From Loripinus fragilis (Eukaryota; Mollusca; Bivalvia; Lucinida; Lucinidae): DNA of 64,000 nucleotides. The translations under genes were made by a program, and so were the position numbers. How positions within the stretch are numbered: position 1 is the stretch's first letter; each line of letters opens with the position of its first letter. The DNA lies in NCBI GenBank assembly GCA_964019695.1, contig OZ026525.1, positions 83,648,279 through 83,712,278 on the forward strand, in the 5' to 3' direction. This document shows, piece by piece, positions 1 through 11,574 of the stretch. The notes under the pieces were generated by a model. It made no database searches and had not been told where the DNA came from. It saw only the letters and a list, made by a program, of their open reading frames with translations.

Positions 1-1500
1 GCTAAGGTTATAATCCTGTAAGATTGTAATGAATTCCATCTAACACTGTAGGTGATATGGCCCAGACATAGAAGCGTGTCAAGCAAAAGTATAGTTCGCA
101 AAACGTATTCAATCTACAGAACAATGTGTATTTCTCCATTAAACATATTTTAATAGTCTTAATCCCATTGAAGACATGTGCGGATCCAGAGAGGGCGCCA
201 GGGGTCCTTACCCCGCCCCCTGAAAAATTACTAAGCTATACGATTCATAAGCAATACTGGTCCGGAACCCCTGGAGAATCACAAAGCATTCAATGTTGGG
301 CCATGCTCAACCCGCCAGCGAAAGGCCATAACGCCATTTAAATGGTGTTTTGCTGACAGGCCGATGATGGCTCACTTGAAATGGTATTGGGATCATCAAC
401 TGAAAAAAAATGCCAGATTTGGAGCCGTTTGACCCCCTTTCTGGATGCACATGGTGGAGGTACCCACAGTATATTTAGAAGACGGCTGTATGTCATACAT
501 TTGATAAACGCATATCTGTCTTCAAACAATAAAGCCAAATCTATCAATATGTATTAAAAGGAAAAACCTTGTCACAAAATGCACTTACATCCAGACACCA
601 CGATCTTTTTCATGAAATTTGGAACTTAGCACAAAGCGAGCGAAGAAGGCTCAGACGAGTCAGTGAACATGTGGAATCTCGATAGAGCCTTCTCAGAGGT
701 TGGACGCCGATGGAAATTCAGATATTTGGCTTTTAGACAAACTAAATATTGCAGATGGTTCATCCCTAAGATGAAGATGGTCATATACTATTTACATGCA
801 ATGACTTTAATTCAAACTATTGACAATTTGAAGAAAAAGTCCAGCGTGCGCAGATTAAGATTTTTTTCAGAGGGGTCCAACTCTGCCATTTTTTTATAGT
901 TGACGAGGAGAGAGAGGAGCCAAATACCAATAAATGTGGTTCATAATTGACCCTCCAACGAAACGCCGTTTAAATCGCCAGCAAAACGCCATTTAAATGG
1001 CGTTTCGCTGGTGGACCAATGGTGGCCGAACATCAAGAATGCTGGCTTGGAAGTTTTGTGATATCCAGAGGTGACCAGTATTGCTAAGGAACCGTATAAC
1101 TGTCTGATTTTACAGGGGGCTCAGACAGCTGTCCCTTACCCCCTACCCCCCCCCCCCCCTCAAACTACCGAGAATGGACCCTGTTTCTGGAGCCTAATGA
1201 GCCTGCACATAAGATTTTGGATTCATTTTGTACGTGTCGCATTTACGAGCACCAAAGACACAGCCTCACCGTATATCTTTAAGAGAAGTTTCGTTTCCAT
1301 GCCCATTCATTGTTGGTATTGTTTCTTTTATTTATTATGTCTAACTTATTTTACAGAGGGGGGGGGGGGGGTGGGCGGGTTCCAATTTGTTTATTTTAAA
1401 AGAAGCTAAGAAAAATTATATGGGCCGGTTAATTTTTTCCAGGGGGGGGGGTCTATTTGCTTATTCTTAAACTTTTTGTGGCTTTCCCTGGGTAGTAACC
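1..1500. repeat. Repeat-derived intergenic DNA with ATTTAAAT palindromes
   Basis: No gene is supported here. The segment at about 175-345 (starting near a 'gatccagagaggg' string and ending in a 'cgccatttaaatgg' palindrome) recurs in diverged form at about 33,722-33,890 inside VPS33A intron 1, so it is a dispersed repeat. A cleaner palindrome centred on ATTTAAAT lies at 975-1015. C- and G-homopolymers of 14 occur at 1146-1159 and 1358-1371. Short open frames here are fragmentary and unrecognised. Confidence 0.5.
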
Positions 1501-1534
1501 AGTACCGCCGTGAGGGTTTATGATTTGTGTGTTT

Positions 1535-1655
1535 ATTATATGGCGGGAGCACCCGAAGGCTCACCGAAAATGGTTTTATGGAGAAGCCGGGAAACGAACC
1601 TGCTATCCCTGGTTTACAAGGCATAGCGCTTATCCACTACACCACGGGCTTATTC
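1535..1655 (-). mobile_element. tRNA-derived SINE fragment
   Basis: Read on the minus strand, the sequence has a box-A-like stretch (TGGTGTAGTGGATAAGCGC) followed about 30 bases later by a box-B-like stretch (CAGGTTCGTTTCCC). These are the two internal RNA polymerase III promoter blocks of a tRNA. The cloverleaf is imperfect and the tail continues into non-tRNA sequence, so a tRNA-derived SINE is more likely than a functional tRNA. Confidence 0.5.
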
Positions 1656-1989
1656 CTATGCCAAAAAATACACAATACCTCGGTAGCTACATTTAATATT
1701 ATGGCAATTACTATATCGTTTAAATAATTATGATTTTTCAAATATTATGAGTTGACTGAGATGACACATTTTTTTCTCATTTCGTTGAAACGTCCTTTCT
1801 TTCATGCAGATTAATCGTCAATGAAGTTGTAAAAAAAAAACCTTTATGAATGCATCAGCTCTTATAACAACATGAAAAAATAGATAATTTTGAAAATTAA
1901 AGGGAGGTAAAGTTAGTCAAGACAAGTATGGATATATATAAATATGTGGTATCATTTCGTACAACCACTGACCCAGTAAATACATGAAA

Positions 1990-2235
1990 TCGAGCCGTGC
2001 CATGAAATTTCCAACACTGTGGTATGTGCGATCAGCAAGGCTCAGACCAGCAAGCGCATATGGACAGTCTGGTCAGAGCCTTTGCTAGTTGCTTGAATAT
2101 TCTACGTCTGTTAAGCTACTGATCAAACATCACTAGAACTGCCTAAGCTTAAAATGAGGATACACAGTCAGGCTCATCTGAGTCTATTCATGTCAAAACG
2201 CCCTATTGTTGGAAATCACGTGTTGCAGCTCATAT
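1990..2235 (+). mobile_element. MITE family 1, copy i (about 245 bp)
   Basis: The ends form imperfect terminal inverted repeats of about 25 bp containing TTTCCAACA and its complement TGTTGGAAA. An internal hairpin reads 'ggctcagaccagc...ctggtcagagcc'. Two further copies lie at 40,864-41,104 (opposite orientation) and 42,577-42,820 inside VPS33A introns. Shared ends, constant size and absence of coding capacity fit a non-autonomous DNA transposon; the superfamily is not determined. Confidence 0.7.
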
Positions 2236-2239
2236 ATTG

Positions 2240-4850
2240 ATGTGTCCATGCTTGGCAGGAGTCCATGCGCAGAATCAGGAATTTTATTCAGGGGGGGGGG
2301 GGGGGGGGGGGTCCAGGTCCGACGGCCGGAAAACAGTCTGGACAACGTTTGTTTTTTTTTTTCATTGTTTTTTTTATAGTCCTGAACTTATTTTACAGTT
2401 AGCAGAGGGGGTCCAATGGTTTTATTACAGAGAAAACTATACTTTTCTAAGGATCCAGAGGGGGTCCAGAATTTTCCAGGGGGAGGGGGTCTAACTTTTT
2501 CCTTATGTTAATTTCTAAAGAAACCCATATAACTTGTGATTTTCCAGGGGATCCCGACCCCCTTTCCCCCCTCTGGATCCGCACATGCCTGAGGATGTGA
2601 GGCAGGAAGGGTCAAAGATTTCATAGATTATTCATAGGGAGAATTTCTTGGTAGGAAAAATCATCCACAACACCGTTTGTATCGAGTGCTACTTGCACGG
2701 GAGAAACTATTATTTCCGATAAAATATGTGCGCCCTCTGGCGTCAAAATTTTTAGCATATTCACATTCGTATTATGACAACCTAGTTCTGTCTTTTTACA
2801 ACTTAGTATTGTCTTTTCACAATCTAGTTATGCCTTTTGAAAACCAAGAAATGACATGTTCTGAATGAAACTACTAGTAAATAAAAATTGGTATGATATA
2901 ATGACACAATTAACAAAATAAAACTAGACTACTGACTTAAAAAGTCTAACATGTATGCAAAGAATTTTGTCGCATAATCCCTTCCATACGTCCCTTTGTC
3001 AAATCCTTTGTAAAAGTCCCTGCCATTGGAGATCTTCTGCTATATAAAAATCCACGGTCTGAGAAAAAGAATGTTGGCAGTATTTGCCAGAGCATTATCT
3101 AAGTAGTAGTTTAATATATAACACCAAAAATATCTTATTCAGTATAATAAACAGCCTATATGCTCAGTATGACATTCTTGCTATACAAAAACACAGTGCT
3201 GTTTTCCGCTGTTTTGGCGGGAATTAAAAATCCAGTAAGCAGGAAGCGAAATCGTCACTTTAAGAGAAGCCCCCATTGTGAAAAAGGCGTTCTGCTAATT
3301 TCAGTTGTCTCTTTGATTGGATTAGCTATTTTACCATTCTATCCAGCGTCTACGCTACTGATACATGTTGCTCTGAAAAAGCCCACAAGCCCTGAGACAC
3401 CACATGAGATTGTTTGTACGTTACACATTTTTAAAACTAGCAACGAAAGCTCAGACAAGTCTGTGGATTGAAATGTGCAGACTTGTCAAAGCCTTTGCCG
3501 CTAGCAAACTCAAATACAGACACATACAAAGACCCACACCAAATTTTGGCCCCAAGATCCGCCAGTAGGTGCGTACATATGAGACCCTGTACCGTAACTA
3601 ATGTAAGAGTCAATGCCTTTCTGTTTTTGAATGTTGCAATGCAGTATTTAATACTTATTAGGATACATGGCCCACATGGCTAAAACTGTGTGATCAACTT
3701 GATCACCTTCTACAACCCCCCCCCCCCTCATAACTAATTCCCTTTATGCATAGCTACCCCCCCCCCTCCCTTCATAGTATACCGATCATTCTTCTATTAC
3801 AGGCAAATAATGACACATTTTTATTATTAATCATAACAAAGTCATAGGAAAGAATCGGTTTAACGCGGTATTTTTTTATGCTGAAAATTTACAACCCGAC
3901 ATAAAAATACACACACTGCATACACGTCAACACTGATTTCAAAGCACAGCAAATGCTTCCAACCGATAGGCTGCAGGTATTTGATCTTGAGTCATTAGCC
4001 CATCGAATAGCATTCTCTGATTTTTGATCTCTTAAAATGCGAATAATTGATTACAGAACACGAGAACTAGCTGTTTCTTACAGGAATAGTCCCACTTCTG
4101 CATAGTACTAAGCTCATGAATTTATTATCATTCATTTTACGATGAAGGAGCTGGATTGGTGGCCGTGCAATATATTGAATTGATTTCTTATTCCTCATGA
4201 TGAATAATTTTCTCAGTTGGTCAGCTGAAAGAACAGAGCTTCTTAAAGCTGCATATTCTGTAACTATGAACATTTTTCGAAAAAAATTATTTTCTTTTTA
4301 AATCATTTGTAAAAGTAGAATTAAGCTATGTTTTCACAATAAAAATGTTCAGTACAGCTGAAAACTGCATGGAAATGTGAATTATCTTATCAAATAGGTG
4401 TATTTTTCTCTTGTTGGTAATTATTTGCGTCCCTCCAATAATTATAGACCGTTGAATTTTAACATAAATGCAGTTGTTTTGATAGTGATAACTTGTTAAG
4501 ATTTACGAAAATGGTAAAATGTTTACCTGAATTTGAGTATATTAACTGCGTTCTTGAAAAATAAAAACATTATTTTTAAAACTAGAAGATCAAAAGTTAC
4601 AGACTATGCAGCTTTAAGCCACAGATAACATGAAGGTATAGAAGCTTCACCTATAAACGAATTTTGAAGATTACTCAGTATTTTAATCACAGATTGGCAA
4701 AGCATAGTCAAATTATAATAAATGCATTGACCTACCATGACTTGTACAGGTAGAATAAAGACATTAACATCCCTTTGATTCCGAGAAAGGGCCCATTTAC
4801 TAAGATCAAATTAAAGAAATTCTGATGAAATCCATGCTATTGTGTTAATG
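2240..4850. other. Intergenic DNA without a supported gene
   Basis: The interval has a 21-base G run at 2291-2311, fragments of the 'ggatccagaggggg' repeat at 2450-2580, and C runs near 3715-3727 and 3761-3770. A 103-codon open frame at 3160-3471 contains a hydrophobic stretch in its middle, but it has no recognisable relative, no splice context and no conserved motif, so I do not call it a gene. Confidence 0.4.
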
Positions 4851-4860
4851 ATGACCTTAA

Positions 4861-5102
4861 CCCTTAAAGCGCCAATAGCAACAAAAGTCGTCTGCTTTTC
4901 TCTTCTGCTGAAATGTTTTAAAAGCCTCTATGACAAACAGTTTGGACCCAGATCAGACTGCTCCTATAGGAGCAGTCTGATCCGGGTCCACCCTGTTTGC
5001 TTCTATATAAAAATTTGTAAGAAATATTTGGCAATTATTTGCAGCAGACGACTTCAGAAGACGTCATTTTTCAAATGCATTTCTTTCTTGGCGCTTTAAG
5101 GG
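4861..5102. mobile_element. piggyBac-like MITE, copy 1 (242 bp, TTAA target)
   Basis: The element begins CCCTTAAAGCGCC and ends GGCGCTTTAAGGG, and is flanked on both sides by TTAA (4857-4860 and 5103-5106). CCC-starting inverted repeats at a duplicated TTAA are the signature of the piggyBac superfamily. The centre holds a 32 bp perfect palindrome at about 4951-4982 (CTGCTCCTATAGGAGCAG core). A second copy lies at 42,839-43,079 in VPS33A intron 3. It encodes nothing. Confidence 0.75.
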
Positions 5103-5977
5103 TTAATTGACCGATGAACTTAGGCTGGCCCCACTCCAGAAAATTAATATGCAACATTTGATTACCGCTTACTGATATGGTACGCAAAGGTAGACTGGTC
5201 TCAGTCCTGAAACATTGTTAGGATATACCCATATATCAGATATATCTTCATACTCTTACTTAAACGTGACTGTCCACAGATATGGTTTTAATGAGTACTT
5301 GTCAAAGATTACATGTACATGTATTTAAAATTTAAAGATATGTCCTTTTTTCTTGGCCATAGACTCAAAGTGAACTGGTGAGCATAGAATAGGATAAAGA
5401 CATGATGCGAAGGGCTGCGGGATGTCAATGGTGAAGTTCTCCCAATCAAACAAACTTTTACACAGTTTAACATATAAACACATTTGTCCTACTGACACAA
5501 AGTTCTACATGTATTACAAAAGAACTGTTATCAGGTAGGGATCACACGGAATTCCGCGGCTAGCCTTTGTCACGGAAGTCCGCGACTTTGCAACGAATAC
5601 CTACTTTTCCGTTTTCCCATATTATCTATCTTAAGAGTTATGAAAATCAAAAGTTTCTTGGTATGTGTGCCAGTAGCCAATCCTTTGATGACGTAAGATA
5701 AAGTTTTCAGCCGGGTGATTTCAAAACACTGGGAAGGAAAATATGTGGTCGGAAGGAGCTGGAGACGCTGGTAAAGATGACAGTATATTGCTGTTAAAAT
5801 TCAATTTTTTCTAACAGGACAATAACGACTGCATAAAATACTGCCTTTAGCTTCAACTTAACGTCGAGTTGTTCAGGTTACTCGGCATTTATATGGAGTT
5901 ACTCACTATCAAAAACTTGTGATTTTCTAAGTTTTGAAACGCGAGTCACGGATTTCCGTGACCTTGAAGTTTTCAAT

Positions 5978-6200
5978 TGTAACGGCTTCCCGTCACCTTA
6001 CACATTTTTGTAGAGGCTATGGATATCCGTGACTTTGATTTTTGACAGGAAGCGGTTGTTGAGTTCAGGCTGTATACAGGTACATTGATTGTAACGGCTT
6101 CCCGTCACCTTAAACATTTTTGTAGAGGCTATGGATATCGGTGAATTTGATTTTTGACAGAGAGCGGTTGTTGAGTATAGGCAGTGTACAGGTACATTAT
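5978..6200. repeat. Tandem duplication, about 110 bp x2
   Basis: Two direct copies of a unit beginning 'gtaacggcttcccgtcacc' (about 5980-6088 and 6091-6200) differ at a few positions. The unit contains the 'ggatatccgtgac' motif also found near the other end of the 5532-16,414 interval. Confidence 0.7.
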
Positions 6201-6321
6201 CTAACAACTTACAATAATCGAATACTTGAGCATAGGTTACATAGCCAACTCGGATTTCTTATTCGGGTCTACGTTTCAGACTATGAACATGCATAGAGAC
6301 TTATCAACTTACAATGGTGAT

Positions 6322-6584
6322 CAGGGCCCGGAATTACAATGCCTCCTTAGAGTTAAGGAAGACTTGAGTTACGTATTGATATTTCAACATGCAATATTAA
6401 TTGCTAAATAACTTGCCTGGATCGATGTGGTATTTGAGGTCAAAGATATTAATGTGATCTATAGAAAAAATTAAAACTATTTTGAATTTAATCAATTTTA
6501 AACGTTATTTTTCGCATCCTGAAAAATCAATACTTAACTTAAGTCTTCCTTAGCTCCAAGGAGGCATTGTAATCCCGGGCCCTG
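6322..6584. mobile_element. hAT-like MITE with about 70 bp inverted arms
   Basis: The ends are CAGGGCCCGGAATTACAATG and the near-perfect reverse complement, with arms running to about 6392 and from about 6515. CAGGG-type termini suggest the hAT superfamily. I do not see a clean 8 bp target duplication, so the assignment is tentative. Confidence 0.55.
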
Positions 6585-6949
6585 ACCCATACTTATACAA
6601 TCGTACCAATTGCATATGCGAGCAGCGAAGGAGCATACAGGTATTATTAAAAGCCTTCGCTTCTCGCATTTACATACACACAGCAAAAGCAAAGCCTGAT
6701 GATGCAGGTTCAGACCGATATCTAGGCGTCTTGCTCCCCACCCTGAACCCGTAGATATAAGAATTAATGCTTTTCTCGAATAAGTTCTAAATACAGTGCG
6801 AATGTGTGTTACAACTTTGACTTTCATAATAAACTGCCAGTGAGCATTCGGATGCTCCTGGACATAAAACCACCACTCGAGCAGTACTGGTTATAGCCAA
6901 GGGACACGACCACAAACATTAAACAACAAAAAAAGAAAAACAGTCGGTA

Positions 6950-7205
6950 TGGTGTATTCGACTTGTACCCAGGGGTCCCGAGTCTGATCCTCTTCTCCAC
7001 ATGAGTGTTACAGTATCGGATGAGACTTTAAGCTGTGGCCCTGCGCTCCTAGTCATACTAAAGTTAAACACAACAATAAACACTCTCAGCTAAGTACTAT
7101 ACTAGTACAGTTACGGAGCAGCCATAAGAAAAACTTCCGTGGCGTAGTGATTAAGTCGCTCGCCTTGTACAAAACGGCTATGTACTGACACAGATACGGA
7201 GCAAT
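6950..7205 (+). mobile_element. SINE-like fragment
   Basis: A box-A-like run (TGGCGTAGTGATTAAGTCGC) lies at about 7139-7158, without a convincing box B after it. The preceding 150 bp resemble SINE body sequence. The call is weak. Confidence 0.3.
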
Positions 7206-7659
7206 CACAACAAAAGCTTTGTCTCCGAGTAGGTGGGGGGGACTCTCATGTTTTCTTCATACTTAGGCCCGACCCCGGCATCTATCGTTCACTCCAAAAA
7301 TATCACGAATTTCAAGCACCCAAAATAATATTTGAAGTTTTACCAACTCAAATAAATATCCCCATGCTGTACATTGACCTTAAGAAAAGACCGTAATATG
7401 CCTAGAAATGACCCTTAAATATAGTTCAATTTTGAAATGACCCCCTAACATATTCAAAAAAATCTTCATACCCAAAAAGTCATGTTTCTGAAAACCACAA
7501 AAATAATGGAATTCAAAATTTCGAACGCCAAAAAATGACCAGAGCCTATGTGTATTTGTATATCAAAGAACCCCCTGGGACGGCTCTGTTTTTAAGTTTC
7601 CTACCCGTGGTTGATGGAATCTTGAACTGGAAATGCATTTTTACAGTATGGGTTTAAAG

Positions 7660-7860
7660 GGAGCGCAGTGGCTCAGTGGTAGAATGCTTGACTCGAGACC
7701 GAGGGTTCGAGCCTCACCGGCGTCACTGAGTTGTGTCCTTAAGCAAGAACATTAATCCTAGCTTAGTACTGGTTCAACCCAGGAAGACTCGTCCCTTTAT
7801 AACTGAAAGATTGTTGATGGGATGTAAAGAATCAAATCAAACAAAAACAACAACAAAAGT
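7660..7860 (+). mobile_element. tRNA-derived SINE family I, copy 1
   Basis: Box A (TGGCTCAGTGGTAGAATGC) and box B (GGGTTCGAGCCTC) are followed by a body containing 'cttagtactggttcaaccc' and an A/C-rich 3' end (caaatcaaacaaaaac). The same body recurs at 29,553, 38,642 (5'-truncated), 46,397 and 58,540. The head resembles a tRNA; the conserved body and several copies identify a SINE. Confidence 0.85.
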
Positions 7861-8474
7861 ATGAGTTTAAAAGCTGTACCCATGTATCTTTTTTTTCTAT
7901 ATGATTGTCTGCACAAAGAAGACAATTTCCACTGCTTTGTCCACACTATCTACATAAGATGGCATAGCTGGAGTTAAACAACCAAGTATATTAAGCAGTC
8001 TAAGGGAAAATGGGCATAGTCAAGCATGGAAACTTATGCTACTGCGAATACCAGAATAAGTTTAAGCTCAATGTATGATGTCTGTTAAACAGACATGCAT
8101 GATCGAATGCCTTTTATATACTTGACAAATTAAACCATTATTAGTTCCCTCAACGCAACCGACTCCCAAATCACTGCACTGCTGTGTACCCTGGATTTTG
8201 GCTTAAAAAAATTGAAGGCCTATGATATCAGAGATCAACATTTTATTAAGAACCTTAAAGTCACAAGACCTTGTTGGCCGTCGTGCTAACATAGCGTAAA
8301 CCCCTATAAAGATACTCTTCAGAACCGGATGGGACTTTGTATATTGTATTTGGGATATGGATCCAAAAAATTGTTCAAAATAATGATGATTCTAGCTAGG
8401 TTGAATCTGGCCGTCTTTGTGACAATGTCAAATGTCTTTCCTAATACACTATATGAAATTTATCTTGATGTGTT

Positions 8475-8700
8475 AGTTATTGGTGAAGTCTAAAAGTAAT
8501 CGAGTATGATCAGGAAATACCACTATCTCACACTGCAAACCAGCCCATGGCACCGCGAGGAAGAGCCACAGAACATATAAAATGGCAAGACATGGGTGAG
8601 ACAATAAAAACAAAATCTTCCTCTTCAAGATGATTGGAACACGAGAAAGGACACAAAGTAATGCAAACCAAAACAAAGACAAACACAGAACACCACACAC
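8475..8700 (-). repeat. 3' tail of the Penelope-like element family
   Basis: Read on the minus strand this matches the 3' tails at about 14,815-15,090, 22,890-23,025 and 27,465-27,730, including 'gtggtatttcctgat' near the end. It is a 5'-truncated insertion with no reverse transcriptase sequence left. Confidence 0.6.
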
Positions 8701-8799
8701 ACACACAAACAGTGGGAGTACATAAACAATTGATCACCTACAACAGAACCATCTTGGACGTATCCATAACGAATGACATAGTAGACGGATGGCTGAGAA

Positions 8800-10350
8800 T
8801 GGGTTTGCTTCCCCCTCTAGGGAGTTTTGCAGACATATCCTGTCTTGTAGAGAATTTAAAGTCGAGTCTTTTAAGAAATGTTTGCACTCTATGCATTGGG
8901 GCGTTAGTCTGTAAGAGCCTGTAACATATGTTACTTTATCAAATTAAGAAAAAGTAAATTGAAAGTTTGGGCTACAAATTAAAGACATTAAATATTTATT
9001 TTTAAAAGTCATTCATATAGTCTGCATACTGGATATCTTAACTACGTATGACAGCCATTTGAACAAAATTGCGGCTTCCTAAGGTGTCATATGCGTTACA
9101 TAAATCAGATAATCCATTAAAATTTGCAAGTGTGGCTAACATCATTTACATTCACAATCTCTCTTTGTGTTTTGCAAAATGTTTTAACCATGTCAGACTA
9201 GCTTATGCAATTAGCTAACAGAAAAATTAAAGTTTGTTTCCCTATCTTAAATATTTTTTCTGGAATTAGCAATAAAAGAACCCTACCCCTACCCAGTTTT
9301 AAGGTAAAAATTTGGTATTAAAACTAGAGTAAAATAGTTAAAAATAATTGTAGTCGATGATTATCTTTCATTGTTTGGGATTTATTTGCTTATATGATAA
9401 GACTCATAAATCTGCAGGTTTTTTGCAAAATGTCTAATATCAGAGGCTGTAACATATCTTACCTGATGTAATAAATGGTCAAGCTCATTGTCTTTGTGTA
9501 AGCTATGCCTAAAAATGTTTGAGGGAATTTTGCAGACACATTCCTTCTAGAAGTACAACTCAAGCTGCATTGAATAAAGGATGTTTGTACTCTATAAGTT
9601 GGGGCGTTAGTCTGAAACAGCCTGTTACATGCGTTACTATATCAAATAAAGAAAATGTAATTTGAAAGTTTTGGCTAAAACTGTGAAAAAACCTGCATGT
9701 TAAGGGAATTTAACCTGGCTCGTATGATAAAGACTTATAGATCTGCAAGTTGTCACCAAGTTTTAAAGATCAGAGAGCGTTACATATGTTACATGGCATA
9801 ACGAGTGAGCAAGAGTCTTTACTTAAGAGATACTGTTTCTGAAAGAATGAATATATTTTACATGTTTCACTATTTAACTACTGTCATTGGTGCCTACACC
9901 TTAGCAATTATATTAAGTGCATGCTATCAAACATATAGATATTTATTACACATGCTATAAATAAACTTACTTTCATATATTTCTTAATATGTAAAATGCT
10001 AATATAGGGACAATAACAGAGAAGATTGTTTCACATTTGAACAGGGCAGTTTATAAATATTCTAAATCAATCATCATCTGAGTCTACTTCATACACAACA
10101 TCCACCATTGTGTCTGCTTCAGTGTCATCATCATCATCGTAATAAGTAAAATCATCAAACAGTATTTTGACTTAAAGCTAAGTAAGGGCCTGCTCCATCC
10201 CAATCCCTTTGGAATTCTGCAGACATATTACATCTTATATAACCATTCAAGGTGCATTGAATAAAACTGTTTACACTCTGTAAGTTGGGCCGTTAACCTC
10301 CAACAGCTTGTTACATATGTTACTATATCAATTTGAGAATAAGAAAGAGC
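8800..10350. repeat. Dispersed repeat with GTAACATATGTTAC palindromes
   Basis: Related blocks at about 8810-8960, 9440-9660, 9720-9840 and 10,190-10,345 share 'ggggcgttagtctg', 'agcctgttacat' and a palindrome close to GTAACATATGTTAC. Inverted relatives lie at about 13,320-13,960. No coding capacity is seen. Confidence 0.6.
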
Positions 10351-10363
10351 TACGTGCGTTATG

Positions 10364-11016
10364 GTGCTGTCACATATTACCGGATAAGGGTAACTGACGC
10401 CTAACAGACAGAAAAAATGCAAAAAAGGTTTAATCGGTGATGGAAGTCATCTCAGTGGCAGTGAAGATCATCGCGGAAGTTGTAAGGTGCGCATATGTAC
10501 AGAACAAGTAACTGACAAAGAACGGTCAATAAACGTACGTGTAACAGATGTATAATGGACACAATGAATATGTACCGTATAAGAAACGGACAAAACGTTG
10601 ACTGAACGATCACAGAATGAACATGCCGTACTCGTCCTGGACACTCTTTTACCTGTCATGCAGTTGACCATTCATAACTCAGGTCGAACGGACATCAACG
10701 GATGCATACAGGATACCTACAGGATGCAGCACGCATGAGAACCGGACAAACCACACGGGAACCGGACAAACCGCATACCAACGCATGGGTTACGTTCACC
10801 CACCGTTCATATATATCTGGTGGCGTCCATTCGAAGTTTTGAACATGCCCAAAACTTTCGAACGGATAGGACCGGACAAAACGGATATCACCTGACAAGG
10901 GACGCATTCCCAGCATGAGGAACGGACACATAACACATGCAAACGGACAGGAACGGACAGAAAAATTTACTGTCCGTTACACGTCCGTTAGCGCTATTCG
11001 GTAATGTGTGACAGTC
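10364..11016. mobile_element. MITE-like element (about 650 bp) with ACGGACA repeats
   Basis: The left end (GTGCTGTCACATATTACCGG) and right end (complement of GTGACTGTCACACATTACCG) form imperfect inverted repeats. The interior is a degenerate array of 'acggaca'/'aacggac' words in place of coding sequence, suggesting repeated protein-binding sites or slippage-driven growth. Confidence 0.6.
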
Positions 11017-11147
11017 ACTTTAAGGGGCAAATTTGCCCACCTCTGGAGCCAAAAACTGAAAGTTGTGTTTCATTAATTTCATCCAATTAGTTTGTTAGAA
11101 GAATAACCAAAGCGTAATATCCAGGCTTTTATTTTACTTTTACCGTT

Positions 11148-11446
11148 GTTTTGGTAACAAAAAATGGCGGACGAAATAGGCTAAAAATAGAAAATTGCCA
11201 TTTTGTGCCAATTTTAAGGCTTTATGAGACCGTTTTTTAAGAATTAGGTATCAGCACAAGCGAAAACCAAACAAACCTTTTAATATATTGTGTGCTGTGA
11301 TAATTCTCATCATCTGTTAAATATCTATTTGGTATTTGCTTGTGCTCTATATTAATTCCTCTGTTACATGTCTCATATTTGCTCCAAAATGGTCATTTTC
11401 TAATTTTCAGCCTATTTTGGCGGACCGTTTTTGTTACCATAGCAAA
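11148..11446. repeat. Inverted repeat, arms about 60 bp
   Basis: The segment 'ggtaacaaaaaatggcgg...' at 11,152-11,207 is nearly the reverse complement of 11,385-11,446. The arms enclose about 180 bp. A small foldback element is likely; its termini are not sharply defined. Confidence 0.55.
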
Positions 11447-11574
11447 CGTACTTGTCGAATCAATACCAGACTTTTACACTTTGTCTATTTTTCTAATAAA
11501 CTTATTAGAAGAAACTTGTGAAAAGCAACTTCTATTTTTTGACTTCATAGGGGGCCAAAACAGCCTCTTAAAGC

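Noticed and set aside
3160..3471. 103-codon open frame with a hydrophobic stretch
   Set aside because: No homology recognised, no neighbouring exon, and one hydrophobic run can arise by chance in AT-rich DNA.
7660..7735. Functional tRNA gene
   Set aside because: The tRNA-like head is followed by a SINE body shared with four other copies, and the cloverleaf is imperfect.
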